Shown here piece by piece: positions 53,799-62,849 of a stretch of 64,000 bases of DNA. Both the position numbers and the translations under genes were made by a program. Under the pieces are notes generated by a model, which worked only from the letters and a program-made list of their open reading frames with translations, did not search any database and was not told where the DNA came from. This DNA comes from Flavobacteriaceae bacterium UBA3339 (lineage in GTDB: Bacteria > Bacteroidota > Bacteroidia > Flavobacteriales > Flavobacteriaceae). The DNA lies in assembly GCA_002360925.1 (NCBI GenBank), contig DERN01000010.1, positions 211,999-275,998 of the forward strand, given 5' to 3'. The first letter of the stretch is position 1. Every line of letters starts with the position of its first letter.

Positions 53799-54639
53799 AT
53801 TTAAACATATCTTCTTTAAATGTTAATAAAGGAATGCGTTTGTGATACGAAAGTTTTTCGGCAACACTTGCTTCAAACAAACGATCGATAAACGATTTGT
53901 TTCTTGTTACACAACTAATAATATCGATAGAATGTTCTTCGATTGCATCAAAAATTCCTTTTACAATTTTAGTTCCACTTTTTTCAATAAAGAAAACCGG
54001 ATCATTTTTAAACTGCGCTTTCCATTCGGTTATTTGCTCAGAAGGCATTAATTCTTTTCCTTTATTAATATGGATACAATAAATATCGGCTTTGTTATTT
54101 TCGGTAAAAGGAATCATTCTTTTTAAAGCAAGAGCATCTTCTTTATCAAAAATGGTTGTGAATCCAACAGCATCAATTCCTTCGAATTTACATAAATGCG
54201 GAATACTTAAAACAGGAATATTCACGTTTTTGATAACGGCTGAAGTTTTAGAACCCAATATTTTATTTTCGAAACCTGAATTACCAGTTGTACCGATAAT
54301 AATCATGTCAAATTTTTCTTGTGAAATAACATCCTGAATATTTTGAACCAACTCGCCTTCTTCTAAAATAAACTTCATCGAAATGTTGTTTAAATTATTT
54401 TCTTCGGCAAGTTTGCGCATTTCAACCACTTTTTCTTTAAATAAATCGAAAGCTCCTAATGTGCGACCTGTTGCAGCATCGTCTGTCATTTGAGATGAAA
54501 TTCCGCCTGAAATGATATTTGGTGTGTACGAATGCAAAACCAAAAGTTCGCCATCGTAATTTTTACACAATTGCAACGCATACAAAAAAGCATTGTTCGC
54601 TGTTGCAGAATAATCTGTTGGAAATAGAATTTTAATCAT
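53797..54639 (-). CDS. Universal stress protein (two UspA domains)
   Basis: A 280-residue protein with two tandem Usp domains. The first (1-147) starts IKILFPTDYSATANNAFLYALQL and has the ATP-loop-like GTTGNSGFENKILGSKTSAVI near 117-137; the second (about 150-280) is divergent. Two-domain Usp proteins are common in Bacteroidota and act as ATP-binding stress proteins; the exact trigger is unknown. Single-gene unit. Confidence 0.9.
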   Translation of the reverse strand: MIKILFPTDYSATANNAFLYALQLCKNYDGELLVLHSYTPNIISGGISSQMTDDAATGRTLGAFDLFKEKVVEMRKLAEENNLNNISMKFILEEGELVQNIQDVISQEKFDMIIIGTTGNSGFENKILGSKTSAVIKNVNIPVLSIPHLCKFEGIDAVGFTTIFDKEDALALKRMIPFTENNKADIYCIHINKGKELMPSEQITEWKAQFKNDPVFFIEKSGTKIVKGIFDAIEEHSIDIISCVTRNKSFIDRLFEASVAEKLSYHKRIPLLTFKEDMFK

Positions 54640-54702
54640 GTTTTCTTGAATATTTTACTTCTATAAATTTAAGAAATATCTATCGATTTTTAATTAAATA
54701 TC

Positions 54703-54728
54703 TAAAAAAACGACCTTAAAAGGTCGTT
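54703..54728 (-). terminator. Rho-independent terminator after the EF-hand-like lipoprotein gene
   Basis: AACGACCTT and AAGGTCGTT arms. The minus-strand transcript ends in a run of seven T. The stop codon sits at the stem base. Confidence 0.75.
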
Positions 54729-55446
54729 AATTTAAAGGATTATAAGGCTCGGCTTTACATTCTTTTTCTAAAAGCTTAACAGACGCGTAATGTACTGCAT
54801 CTTTTGAATCGAATTCGCCATTTTTGTTGATATCTTCTATCGTTCTGAAATACAATTTATCATCTACTACTTTCCAATCTAACAATTCATGAAGATCGGG
54901 AGTTAATTTCACGAACTTACTTCCGTCAATATTCGATAAATAAAGCGTTTTAATATCGTTATCGTCGTAACGTCCGTCTTTATTTGTATCGGCATCGACT
55001 AAAGTATAGACTAAAAGCTGTCTTTGCGATTTCAGAGCCAATTCATCTAAATATGTTATGGCTAAAATTTCCATTCGATTTGTAGTTAGTGGCTTTAAAG
55101 AAAGAGAATCTTTATGCTGAAACATGATATTGGAAATAAATCCGGTAATTTCAGGACTTGAATAATTCGAAATCGTATAACTTACCTGATTGGTTTTTGA
55201 ACTTCCGTATTTAGACGATCCGGTATTGTAAACGCGTACATCGCCTAAAGGATGCAAAAGATAATTTGTTCCGTCAAACTTAATCGGAAGATCCGCAATC
55301 TTAATTTCGGTTGAATCTATTTTTTGATAATTTACTTCGGTAGTTTTCTGTTCATTTTCATAAATAACCTTTGGTGTTTCTTCCGCTTTTTTACACGAAA
55401 CCAAAGCTATTAAAGAAATTCCCAGAATTGCAACATATGATTTCAT
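54727..55446 (-). CDS. Lipoprotein with two EF-hand-like calcium loops
   Basis: A 239-residue lipoprotein (GISLIALVSCKKAE, lipid Cys about 18). It carries two Asp/Asn-rich loops of EF-hand or dockerin type, DADTNKDGRYDDND at 151-164 and DINKNGEFDSKD at 205-216, so calcium binding is likely. The rest is beta-prone and unassigned. I start at ATG 55446 because of the lipobox and because a promoter (55464-55491) lies just upstream; the longer frame to 55491 would overlap it. Confidence 0.75.
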   Translation of the reverse strand: MKSYVAILGISLIALVSCKKAEETPKVIYENEQKTTEVNYQKIDSTEIKIADLPIKFDGTNYLLHPLGDVRVYNTGSSKYGSSKTNQVSYTISNYSSPEITGFISNIMFQHKDSLSLKPLTTNRMEILAITYLDELALKSQRQLLVYTLVDADTNKDGRYDDNDIKTLYLSNIDGSKFVKLTPDLHELLDWKVVDDKLYFRTIEDINKNGEFDSKDAVHYASVKLLEKECKAEPYNPLN

Positions 55447-55463
55447 AGGCTTAAATCTTACTT

Positions 55464-55491
55464 CAAATATAAATAAAATACTTTTTACCAA
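55464..55491 (-). promoter_or_regulatory. Promoter of the EF-hand-like lipoprotein gene
   Basis: Read on the minus strand: TTG at 55491-55489, a 17-base spacer, then TATATTTG at 55471-55464. Both promoter parts are present, overlapping the end of the upstream TonB receptor gene. Confidence 0.55.
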
Positions 55492-57950
55492 CGCATGTTT
55501 AGCTTTAAATTAAAAGTTCGCATAGTCATACGATTAGGAATTGCGTACATTACTTTAGAATATACATCGCGCACCCAAGTATTGGTAATGGCATTTTCGT
55601 TGTTGAATAAATTGTAAATTTCGAAACCTAAAGCTACTTCATCAAAAGGTTTTAACCATTTTTTATCAGAATTAAATGTTTGATCTTTAAAAATGTACGA
55701 AAAACCGGCATCGGTACGCATATAATTTTTTAAACGGATTTGATAATCATACGGATCAACATACGAAGGCGAACCGCCAGGTAAAGGCGTATTATAAACC
55801 AGATTTAAATACAATTTTAGATTAGGAATTGTTGGCATATAATCCTGAAACATCAATCCTAATTTTAAACGTTGATCGGTTGGTCGCGCAATAAACCCTC
55901 TATCATTGTAATTTTCTTCAGTTTTTAAATATCCGACCGAAAGCCATGATTCAATTCCTGGAACAATTTCTCCGTTTAAACGAACATCAGCTCCATAAAC
56001 ATAAGCTTCGGCATTATTATCGGCTCTATATCGAATTCGCACATTCTCTAAAGTGTACGTGTTTACATTTGTTAAGTTTTTGTAATAAAGTTCGGTAAAC
56101 AATTTAAATGGCGTACTTTTTATCTTAAAACTGTAATCGTTTGCTAAAACAACATGAATAGATTGTTGCGCTTTTACGTTAGGATTAATACTTCCGTCCA
56201 TTGCACGCAATTCGCGATAACTTGGCGGCTGATGATACAAACCTCCAGAAAGACGGAAAACCATGTCAGCTTCCCAATTTGGTTTTATGGCAAATTGCGC
56301 ACGCGGACTTACTGTTACTTGATTTTTAGAAACTTCGTAACCTTCTGCATCTACATTCCAATAATGCGCACGAACACCAACATTAAAAAACGTTTCGTGT
56401 TCGCCAATTGCACCTCGTTTACTCCATTGCGCATAACCATTTAATCGATTAATTTTCACAAAATTGGTAGCACGCACACTTTGATAAGGCAATAATTGTC
56501 CTTCGTAAGGTTCGTAAGGTTGATTATTCGGAGTTGAAAAATACGGATGAGCCAATGAAAAACCTGCAGAATCTACCATTTCCCATTCAACTAAACGATC
56601 GCGAATATCTTCGCTTACATAACGTACGCCCCACTCTATTTCGTTGGATTCAATTTTATGTTGTCCTTTTAATTCAGCGCTTACAATTAAAGCATCATAA
56701 TTATTGCGTCCGTGATTTAATTGCGATCCCAAACCAACTGTGTATTCTACTTCTCCTGCATTTCCGCCTAAATCTTTACTTACATCGCCCATTGCATATT
56801 GCCCCCAAATGTCATAATACTCTTCTTCTTTAGTGTGATATGCCGATGCGATTAGTTTATAACTATTGTCTAAATTAGGTTTAAAAACTCCTTTTAAAGC
56901 TCCGAATAATGTTTGATAACGATCAATTTCAGATCCTTCATAAAAAACCGACATTTCTTTTACTTCTCCACTTACAAAACTTCCAAACTTGGTTCTTTTT
57001 ACTTCCGGCGTATATTCGTAGACATTTTTAGAAGCATTTAAAAGCAAACTCCACTCCCATTTTGCCGATGGTTGGAATGAAATTAACGATTGAACATCTA
57101 AATAGCGTGGTTTATAATCGACTTCTACGTCTTGAGATTTTACCAACAACGCATTATTTCTATAACGAAATCCGGTAATAGCGTTCCATTTTTGATTTTT
57201 CGAAGCTAAATCAACAGTAAGTCCAGCTCCTAAAATACTGGCTTCTAATTGTCCGCCAAATTCTTTTGGCTTGCGGTACGTAATATCTAAAACCGACGAC
57301 ATTTTATCGCCATATTTCGATTGAAATCCTCCGGAAGAAAAATCGACTTTATCGGTCATCGAAGTATTGGTAAAACTTAATCCTTCTTGTTGACCAGAAC
57401 GAATCAAAAACGGACGATACACTTCAATTTCATTTACATACACCAAATTCTCGTCATAATTTCCGCCTCGAACCGCATATTGTGTAGAAAGTTCGTTATT
57501 GGAATAAACGCCCGGAAGTGTTTTTAAAATATTTTCGACTCCGGCATTTGCTCCGGGAATTCTACGAATAACATCAGGCGAAATAATTGTTGTTCCTTCG
57601 AAACGTTTTTTCAAATCTTGATCAATAACCAATTCTTTTAATTGCTCAGACGAAGCTTCGTTTAAACGAATATTAAGTTCTAAAGACTGATTTTCTTTCA
57701 GTTCTTCATGATACGTAACAGGTTGATAATGTTCGGAAAAAAAATGAATGCTTATAGGCTGATTTGCTTCAACTTCTATAAAATAAAATCCGTTGGCATT
57801 GGTAAATACCTCTTTATTTTTGACTTGTACTGAAACATTTTCTATCGGTTTATCGGTTGCGGAAAGTACGATTCCTTTTATTTGAGCCGTTTGTGCAAAC
57901 ACGCCAACCGAAAATATAGAAAACAAAAAAACGTAGATGCTTTTTTTCAA
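55485..57950 (-). CDS. TonB-dependent receptor with CarboxypepD_reg-like domain
   Basis: A receptor of 821 residues from the TTG start at 57950 (840 from ATG 58007). The TTG start puts a clean signal peptide first (KKSIYVFLFSIFSVGVFAQ) and leaves a 10-base gap to the upstream peptidase, while the ATG would overlap it by 47 bases. Next come a CarboxypepD_reg-like domain (QIKGIVLSATDKPIENVSVQVKN), a plug with PGANAGVENILKTLPGVYSNNELS and QYAVRGGNYDENLVYVNE, and a barrel ending TFNLKLNMRW. No SusD and no enzyme with a clear substrate nearby; cargo unknown. Confidence 0.9.
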   Translation of the reverse strand: MKKSIYVFLFSIFSVGVFAQTAQIKGIVLSATDKPIENVSVQVKNKEVFTNANGFYFIEVEANQPISIHFFSEHYQPVTYHEELKENQSLELNIRLNEASSEQLKELVIDQDLKKRFEGTTIISPDVIRRIPGANAGVENILKTLPGVYSNNELSTQYAVRGGNYDENLVYVNEIEVYRPFLIRSGQQEGLSFTNTSMTDKVDFSSGGFQSKYGDKMSSVLDITYRKPKEFGGQLEASILGAGLTVDLASKNQKWNAITGFRYRNNALLVKSQDVEVDYKPRYLDVQSLISFQPSAKWEWSLLLNASKNVYEYTPEVKRTKFGSFVSGEVKEMSVFYEGSEIDRYQTLFGALKGVFKPNLDNSYKLIASAYHTKEEEYYDIWGQYAMGDVSKDLGGNAGEVEYTVGLGSQLNHGRNNYDALIVSAELKGQHKIESNEIEWGVRYVSEDIRDRLVEWEMVDSAGFSLAHPYFSTPNNQPYEPYEGQLLPYQSVRATNFVKINRLNGYAQWSKRGAIGEHETFFNVGVRAHYWNVDAEGYEVSKNQVTVSPRAQFAIKPNWEADMVFRLSGGLYHQPPSYRELRAMDGSINPNVKAQQSIHVVLANDYSFKIKSTPFKLFTELYYKNLTNVNTYTLENVRIRYRADNNAEAYVYGADVRLNGEIVPGIESWLSVGYLKTEENYNDRGFIARPTDQRLKLGLMFQDYMPTIPNLKLYLNLVYNTPLPGGSPSYVDPYDYQIRLKNYMRTDAGFSYIFKDQTFNSDKKWLKPFDEVALGFEIYNLFNNENAITNTWVRDVYSKVMYAIPNRMTMRTFNLKLNMRW

Positions 57951-57960
57951 AATAGTTCTT

Positions 57961-59631
57961 TTAGTTAACAACAATGGTTTGTTCAAATTTAGTATTATTT
58001 CCGACACGATCGGTTACTTCTACTCTTAAAACGTTGTTTCCGTTTAAATATTTTTCATCTTTTAACTTATGAACTAACTTTTTTGTTTTATAATCGTATT
58101 CCATCAAAATCCATTCGCTGTTTAAAAAAGCGTTATAAGTTCCTATTCCCGATACTTCATCTTCAATTTCAAAAACCAATTCATCCTGATTTTCATAAAC
58201 TTCTTTCGAGCTTAAAAACGTAATTTTGGGTGCTTTTAAATCCTGAACCAATTCATAAGTCCCTAATTCTTTTGTACGAATTCTAAAATCGTTTCCGCGT
58301 TTCCAAGTATCGAAATATTTGACTTTATAATTCCCAATTAAACCAATAAACGTTTTGTCTTTATTAGGATAATCTTCGGGAACCATTATTTTAATATTGA
58401 TGTTTTTTTGAACAGGAAATTCGTCTTTATGAAGTTTTAAAGCATTTTTCCCGAATTGTATATCTAAATAAACATCTTCGTAAAACGTGCGCGCGTCCCA
58501 TTCGACCGATACATTTTCGTTTTCAAAAACATAATCTTTTAAATAATCGATGTACTTTCCGTTCGGAATCTCTTTTTGAATCGATTTATCATCAGAAAAA
58601 GTAATCGGAATATCGATAGTTTGTTTATTTAAATGTGCATCATAAACTTCGATTTTATAATTGGCATCGCCTTGTTTTTTGAGTTCAATTATTCCGTTAT
58701 TTTTCTTTGTTTTAATCAAACTTAAAGGCAATTCGTTTATCACAAACAATTTTTGAATTCGATTTCCGGTTTGTTTGTAATATTTATAATCAATAAACTG
58801 ATTGATATGTCTGGTTTCGTTGAACGAAAATTCGTCGAAAACCACTTCGAATGTTTTTGTTCCGTTTAAATAGGTTACAATTTTATAAATTCCATTTTTT
58901 CCTCGACTATTATTTTGCGTATCGTATGTATTAATTCCAAAACCAATTGCGCCTTTTGCTTTTATGGTGTTGCTTTTATATGTTCCGTTCGATTTTTTCA
59001 ACGAAACTTCGAAAAACTGATTATTTTTATCAATCATTGTTTCGTCTGAAAGCGGATAAACGTAAACTCCGTTTATAATGGGTGCTTCGGTATCAACCAC
59101 ATTTTCGTTTAAATAAACCGTCAACGGATTTAAAATATGTTCGGTTTTAGTATTTCGAATTTCGTAATGAAGATGCGGACCGCCGCTTCCGCCAGTATTT
59201 CCAATATAACCAATTATATCGCCTTTTTTAACAGGCAATTCGTTTGCAAGAGGAAACAATTCTATTTCGAAACTCTGCTTTTGATATTGTTTTTCCTGAA
59301 CATATGAATTTATTTTTTCGCCGTATTCGTTTAAATGCCCATAAACCGTTGTAAATCCGTTATTATGTTTTAAATAAAGTGCTTTTCCATAACCAAACGT
59401 ACTTACTTTAATTCGATTAATCACGCCATCTTCCGGAGCATAAACCGGATCTCCAATTTTAAAATTCGCACTAAAATCAGTTCCCGAATGAAAGTGATCG
59501 GGACGCAATTCGCCAAAACTTCCTGCAACAAGTAACGGAATCTTGATTGGAACACCGAAATTAAACTGATTTTTATTTTGAGCGATTCCATTTAACGAAA
59601 TCAAAAAAAGTATTAAAGAGCGATAAAACAT
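57961..59631 (-). CDS. M23-family (LytM) peptidase
   Basis: A 556-residue secreted protein with a signal peptide (to about 17). The LytM domain comes first, with HSGTD (His48, Asp52), YGHL (His99) and HLHYE (His153, His155), so the zinc site is complete. Residues about 175-556 are a long beta-rich region with Ig-like segments. Such enzymes cut peptidoglycan cross-links. Unusually, the peptidase domain precedes the accessory part. First gene of a unit with the TonB receptor. Confidence 0.92.
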   Translation of the reverse strand: MFYRSLILFLISLNGIAQNKNQFNFGVPIKIPLLVAGSFGELRPDHFHSGTDFSANFKIGDPVYAPEDGVINRIKVSTFGYGKALYLKHNNGFTTVYGHLNEYGEKINSYVQEKQYQKQSFEIELFPLANELPVKKGDIIGYIGNTGGSGGPHLHYEIRNTKTEHILNPLTVYLNENVVDTEAPIINGVYVYPLSDETMIDKNNQFFEVSLKKSNGTYKSNTIKAKGAIGFGINTYDTQNNSRGKNGIYKIVTYLNGTKTFEVVFDEFSFNETRHINQFIDYKYYKQTGNRIQKLFVINELPLSLIKTKKNNGIIELKKQGDANYKIEVYDAHLNKQTIDIPITFSDDKSIQKEIPNGKYIDYLKDYVFENENVSVEWDARTFYEDVYLDIQFGKNALKLHKDEFPVQKNINIKIMVPEDYPNKDKTFIGLIGNYKVKYFDTWKRGNDFRIRTKELGTYELVQDLKAPKITFLSSKEVYENQDELVFEIEDEVSGIGTYNAFLNSEWILMEYDYKTKKLVHKLKDEKYLNGNNVLRVEVTDRVGNNTKFEQTIVVN

Positions 59632-59682
59632 ATCTAAAATTTTAAATTAGAATAAGATAAGTCGATTTTCTTAAAACAGCAT

Positions 59683-59690
59683 CAAAATTA
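59683..59690 (-). promoter_or_regulatory. Predicted -7 promoter element of the M23 peptidase-receptor unit
   Basis: Minus-strand TAATTTTG, an exact TAnnTTTG match, 52 bases before the ATG. Confidence 0.4.
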
Positions 59691-59746
59691 ATACACATAA
59701 ATACGTGTATTTTCATATTTTTTTTTTATTTTCGACTAATTAATAT

Positions 59747-59754
59747 TAAATTTG
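59747..59754 (+). promoter_or_regulatory. Predicted -7 promoter element of the zapA pair
   Basis: TAAATTTG, an exact TAnnTTTG match, 23 bases before the ATG at 59777. Confidence 0.5.
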
Positions 59755-59776
59755 TGTAATAAATTAAGGCTGTATA

Positions 59777-60076
59777 ATGGAGAAACTGAGTGATATCACC
59801 TTATCGATTGAAGCTAAGTTAGTAAAACTTATACAGCATTTAGAAAAAGTTGTTGAAGAAAACGAATCTTTAAAAGAAGAACTTTCGAAGCAACATACAC
59901 AGTACACCGAATTACAAAAAAAACACAGTGAATTATTGAAGCAATTTGATGATTTAAAAATGGTAAATTCGTTGTTGGGCAGTGAAGATTATAAAAAAGA
60001 AACAAAACTAAAGATAAATTCATTAGTTCGCGAAATAGATTATTGCATCTCACAATTAGCTAAAATTGAAGATTAA
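59777..60076 (+). CDS. Small coiled-coil protein upstream of zapA
   Basis: A 99-residue protein that is almost one continuous coiled coil (about 8-70, LVKLIQHLEKVVEENESLKEEL and so on) with a short conserved-looking C-terminus (LVREIDYCISQLAKIED). Size and position resemble the ZapB-like partner of ZapA, but the sequence alone does not prove it. It is immediately followed by zapA with no intergenic base, so the two are cotranscribed and probably co-regulated. Confidence 0.75.
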   Translation: MEKLSDITLSIEAKLVKLIQHLEKVVEENESLKEELSKQHTQYTELQKKHSELLKQFDDLKMVNSLLGSEDYKKETKLKINSLVREIDYCISQLAKIED

Positions 60077-60388
60077 ATGAATATGGATGAGAAGCTAAAA
60101 ATAAAAGTAAGTATTGCCGACAGGGTTTACCCGCTAACCGTGGAACCTGAACAAGAGGAAGGAATACGAGCTGCAACGAAAAAAATCGAAGCAATGATTA
60201 CGCAACTTGAAGAACACTTTGCCATGCGCGATAAACAGGACGTTTTAGCCTTTTGCGCTTTACAATTTGCTTCGCAAGTAGAACAAAATAGAATACAAAA
60301 TGAAGAAGGCTTAGAAGATTCTAAGCTAAAACTAATAGAATTTAACAATAGTTTAGAAGAAATTTTAACAAGACATCGTATAAAATAA
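60077..60388 (+). CDS. zapA: Cell division protein ZapA
   Basis: A 103-residue ZapA: the N-terminal globular part KIKVSIADRVYPLTVEPEQEEGIR (about 8-31), AATKKIEAMI and then the C-terminal coiled coil. The motif DKQDVLAFCALQFASQ is typical. ZapA bundles FtsZ filaments at the division site. A possible second ATG lies two codons downstream. A 6S-like RNA follows, as in gammaproteobacteria (zapA-ssrS). Confidence 0.9.
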   Translation: MNMDEKLKIKVSIADRVYPLTVEPEQEEGIRAATKKIEAMITQLEEHFAMRDKQDVLAFCALQFASQVEQNRIQNEEGLEDSKLKLIEFNNSLEEILTRHRIK

Positions 60389-60414
60389 CAACCAATTTTT
60401 CTGGTTGTAATAGT

Positions 60415-60580
60415 ACTGCTCACATTAGCTACTGTTTGATAAACTCAACACTAACAAATTAAAATGGGCGAAGCATTATCACTAAAGCAAGCTACTTTTA
60501 GTAGATCCTTGAACGGTAAGATAGCTCAAAACATGTTTTTTCAGAGTTTATGCAACTCTTCTAATGTGGGCTTTTTTTAT
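60415..60580 (+). ncRNA. ssrS: 6S-like RNA (6S-Flavo type)
   Basis: The gap between zapA and rny folds as a 6S-type rod. The closing stem GCTCACATTAG (60418-60428) pairs with CTAATGTGGGC (60561-60571) over 11 positions with one G-U; an internal bubble follows; a second stem ATAAACTC (60439-60446) pairs with GAGTTTAT (60544-60551). A T run (60572-60578) ends the transcript. The zapA-ssrS order matches E. coli. 6S RNA mimics an open promoter and holds RNA polymerase in stationary phase. The ends are approximate. Confidence 0.7.
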
Positions 60581-60597
60581 TAACTATTTACTCATTA

Positions 60598-62163
60598 ATG
60601 GAAACAACAATAATAATTATTTGTGCAATCATAGTGGGTGCAGGTTTAGGTTTTGCAATTGCAAAATATCTCGAAAAAAACAATGCATCTTCTATACTAA
60701 AAAATGCTAAAAACGAAGCAAAAGGTATTTTAAAAGACGCTCGTGCTGAAGGAGAGTCAATCAAAAAAGACAAAATTCTACAAGCAAAAGAAAAGTTCAT
60801 TGAACTAAAATCTGAACACGAGCAAATCATTTTATCTAGAGACAAAAAGATTGCAGAAGCAGAAAAAAGAACACGAGATAAAGAATCTCAGATTTCTAAC
60901 GAATTAAACAGAGCAAAAAAAGCGGCTGAAGAAAGCGAAAAAACTACGAAAGAATACGAAAGTAAACTTGAAATATTAGAAAAGAAACAAGAAGAAACTG
61001 AAAAACTTCACAGAGTTCAAGTTGAAAAGTTAGAGCAGATTGCTGGTTTAACAGCTGATGAAGCTAAAGTTCAGTTAGTTGACAGCTTAAAAGAAGAAGC
61101 TAAAACACAAGCGATGGGCTTTATTCAAGATACTGTTGAAGAAGCTAAAATGACAGCTCAGCAAGAAGCAAGAAAAATCATTATTAATACAATACAACGT
61201 GTTGGAACTGAAGAGGCAATCGAAAACTGCGTTTCTGTTTTCAATATTGAATCGGACGATGTAAAAGGTCGAATTATTGGTCGTGAAGGACGTAATATTC
61301 GTGCTTTAGAATCGGCAACCGGAGTTGAAATCATTGTTGATGACACGCCAGAAGCAATCATTCTTTCATGTTTTGATCCGGTTCGTAGAGAAATCGCTCG
61401 TTTGTCTTTACACCGTTTAGTAACAGATGGTCGTATTCACCCTGCTAGAATTGAAGAAGTTGTTGCCAAAACAGCGAAACAAATCGACGAAGAAATTATT
61501 GAAACAGGTAAACGAACCGTTATTGATTTAGGAATTCACGGTTTACATCCTGAATTAATTAAAATGGTAGGAAGAATGAAATATCGTTCATCTTACGGAC
61601 AAAACTTATTACATCACTCACGAGAAGTTGCCAAATTATGTGGATTAATGGCAGCCGAATTAGGTTTAAACGTAAAATTAGCTAAACGTGCAGGTTTATT
61701 ACACGATATTGGTAAAGTTCCAGAAACAGAAAGTGATTTACCTCACGCATTGTTAGGAATGCAATTAGCTGAGAAATATGGTGAAAAACCAGAAGTTTGT
61801 AATGCAATTGGAGCTCACCACGACGAAATTGAAATGACTTCATTAATTTCTCCGGTAATTCAAGTTTGTGATGCCATTTCGGGAGCTCGTCCTGGAGCTC
61901 GCCGTCAAGTTTTAGATTCTTACATTCAACGTTTAAAAGATTTAGAAGATATAGCTTACGGATTTGGAGGAATTAAAAATGCATATGCAATCCAAGCCGG
62001 TAGAGAATTACGTGTGATTGTTGATTGCGAAAAAGTTTCAGATGAATTGGCATCTAACCTTTCGTTCCAGATTTCACAAAAAATCCAAACCGAAATGACC
62101 TATCCTGGTCAAGTAAAAGTTACTGTAATTAGAGAAACAAGAGCAGTTAATATTGCGAAGTAG
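60598..62163 (+). CDS. rny: Ribonuclease Y
   Basis: A 521-residue membrane endoribonuclease: an N-terminal membrane helix (about 3-22), a long coiled coil (about 30-190), a KH RNA-binding domain (GRIIGREGRNIRALESATG, about 224-242) and the HD metal domain with LLHDIGKV (His369, Asp370). It starts mRNA decay. Length and domain order are typical. Confidence 0.96.
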   Translation: METTIIIICAIIVGAGLGFAIAKYLEKNNASSILKNAKNEAKGILKDARAEGESIKKDKILQAKEKFIELKSEHEQIILSRDKKIAEAEKRTRDKESQISNELNRAKKAAEESEKTTKEYESKLEILEKKQEETEKLHRVQVEKLEQIAGLTADEAKVQLVDSLKEEAKTQAMGFIQDTVEEAKMTAQQEARKIIINTIQRVGTEEAIENCVSVFNIESDDVKGRIIGREGRNIRALESATGVEIIVDDTPEAIILSCFDPVRREIARLSLHRLVTDGRIHPARIEEVVAKTAKQIDEEIIETGKRTVIDLGIHGLHPELIKMVGRMKYRSSYGQNLLHHSREVAKLCGLMAAELGLNVKLAKRAGLLHDIGKVPETESDLPHALLGMQLAEKYGEKPEVCNAIGAHHDEIEMTSLISPVIQVCDAISGARPGARRQVLDSYIQRLKDLEDIAYGFGGIKNAYAIQAGRELRVIVDCEKVSDELASNLSFQISQKIQTEMTYPGQVKVTVIRETRAVNIAK

Positions 62164-62182
62164 AGTCTAAATTTGAATAATT

Positions 62183-62215
62183 AAAAAATCCTCAGAAAAT
62201 TCTGAGGATTTTTTT
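62183..62215. terminator. Bidirectional terminator between rny and tRNA-Met
   Basis: AATCCTCAGAA and TTCTGAGGATT arms flanked by A and T runs, so it can end rny on the plus strand and the tRNA on the minus strand. Its stem matches the one at 35657-35692. Confidence 0.85.
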
Positions 62216-62216
62216 G

Positions 62217-62290
62217 TAGCGAAGACGGGAGTTGAACCCGTGACCTCAGGGTTATGAATCCTGCGCTCTAACCAACTGAGCTACCTCGCC
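62217..62290 (-). tRNA. tRNA-Met (anticodon CAU)
   Basis: A full cloverleaf on the minus strand. The acceptor GGCGAGG pairs with CTTCGCT; the D arm starts TAGCTCAGTTGGTTAGAGC; the anticodon loop is TTCATAA; the T arm is ACGGG-TTCAACT-CCCGT. The CCA end is not encoded. The first acceptor pair is G-U and the anticodon stem lacks the three G-C pairs of initiator tRNA, so it is more likely elongator tRNA-Met; a CAU anticodon could also be modified to read Ile. Confidence 0.95.
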
Positions 62291-62452
62291 ATTTGGTTTA
62301 AATCGGTTGCAAATATATAGTTCTTTTTCTTTATACACAATACTTTTCTACAACATATATTAAGTTTGTTTTTTATTGATTTTGAGCATCGAATTTTAAC
62401 AAAATAATTTGCCAATAGCTTTATTTTTTATATATTTCCGAAAAAATAAACT

Positions 62453-62839
62453 ATGAAGACAAAATTTGATAAAGAATACTCAATAAATGCTTCACCGCAA
62501 TTGTTATATCAATATATTTCAACACCTTCTGGCTTAACAGAATGGTTTGCAGACAACGTGAATTCTAGAGGAGAAATCTTTACTTTTATTTGGGGAGATA
62601 GTGAAGAAAAAGCAAAATTAGCCTCAAAAAAAAGTGATGAAAAAGTAAAATTCCGTTGGTTAGATGAAGATGACAAAGACTCTGAATATTACTTTGAATT
62701 GAAAATCATTTTAGATGAATTAACAAAAGATGTTACTTTAATGGTAACCGATTTTGCCGAAGAAGATGAATTAAAAGACCAACAACAACTTTGGGACAAT
62801 CAGGTTGCTGATTTAAAGAAAGTGTTAGGCTCTGCATAA
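62453..62839 (+). CDS. START-like domain protein
   Basis: A 128-residue protein with the typical opening YSINASPQLLYQYISTPSGLTEWFADNVNSRG and the KFRWLDEDDKDSEYYFELKI strands of the flavobacterial START-like (AHSA1-related) family. The helix-grip fold usually holds a hydrophobic ligand; none is known here. A terminator follows. The role is not established. Confidence 0.85.
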   Translation: MKTKFDKEYSINASPQLLYQYISTPSGLTEWFADNVNSRGEIFTFIWGDSEEKAKLASKKSDEKVKFRWLDEDDKDSEYYFELKIILDELTKDVTLMVTDFAEEDELKDQQQLWDNQVADLKKVLGSA

Positions 62840-62849
62840 TTAATATCCT

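Noticed and set aside
60387..60408. Hairpin ACAACCA/TGGTTGT after zapA as a terminator
   Set aside because: No T run follows. It may be the 5' edge of the 6S-like region or a processing site, but cannot be assigned.
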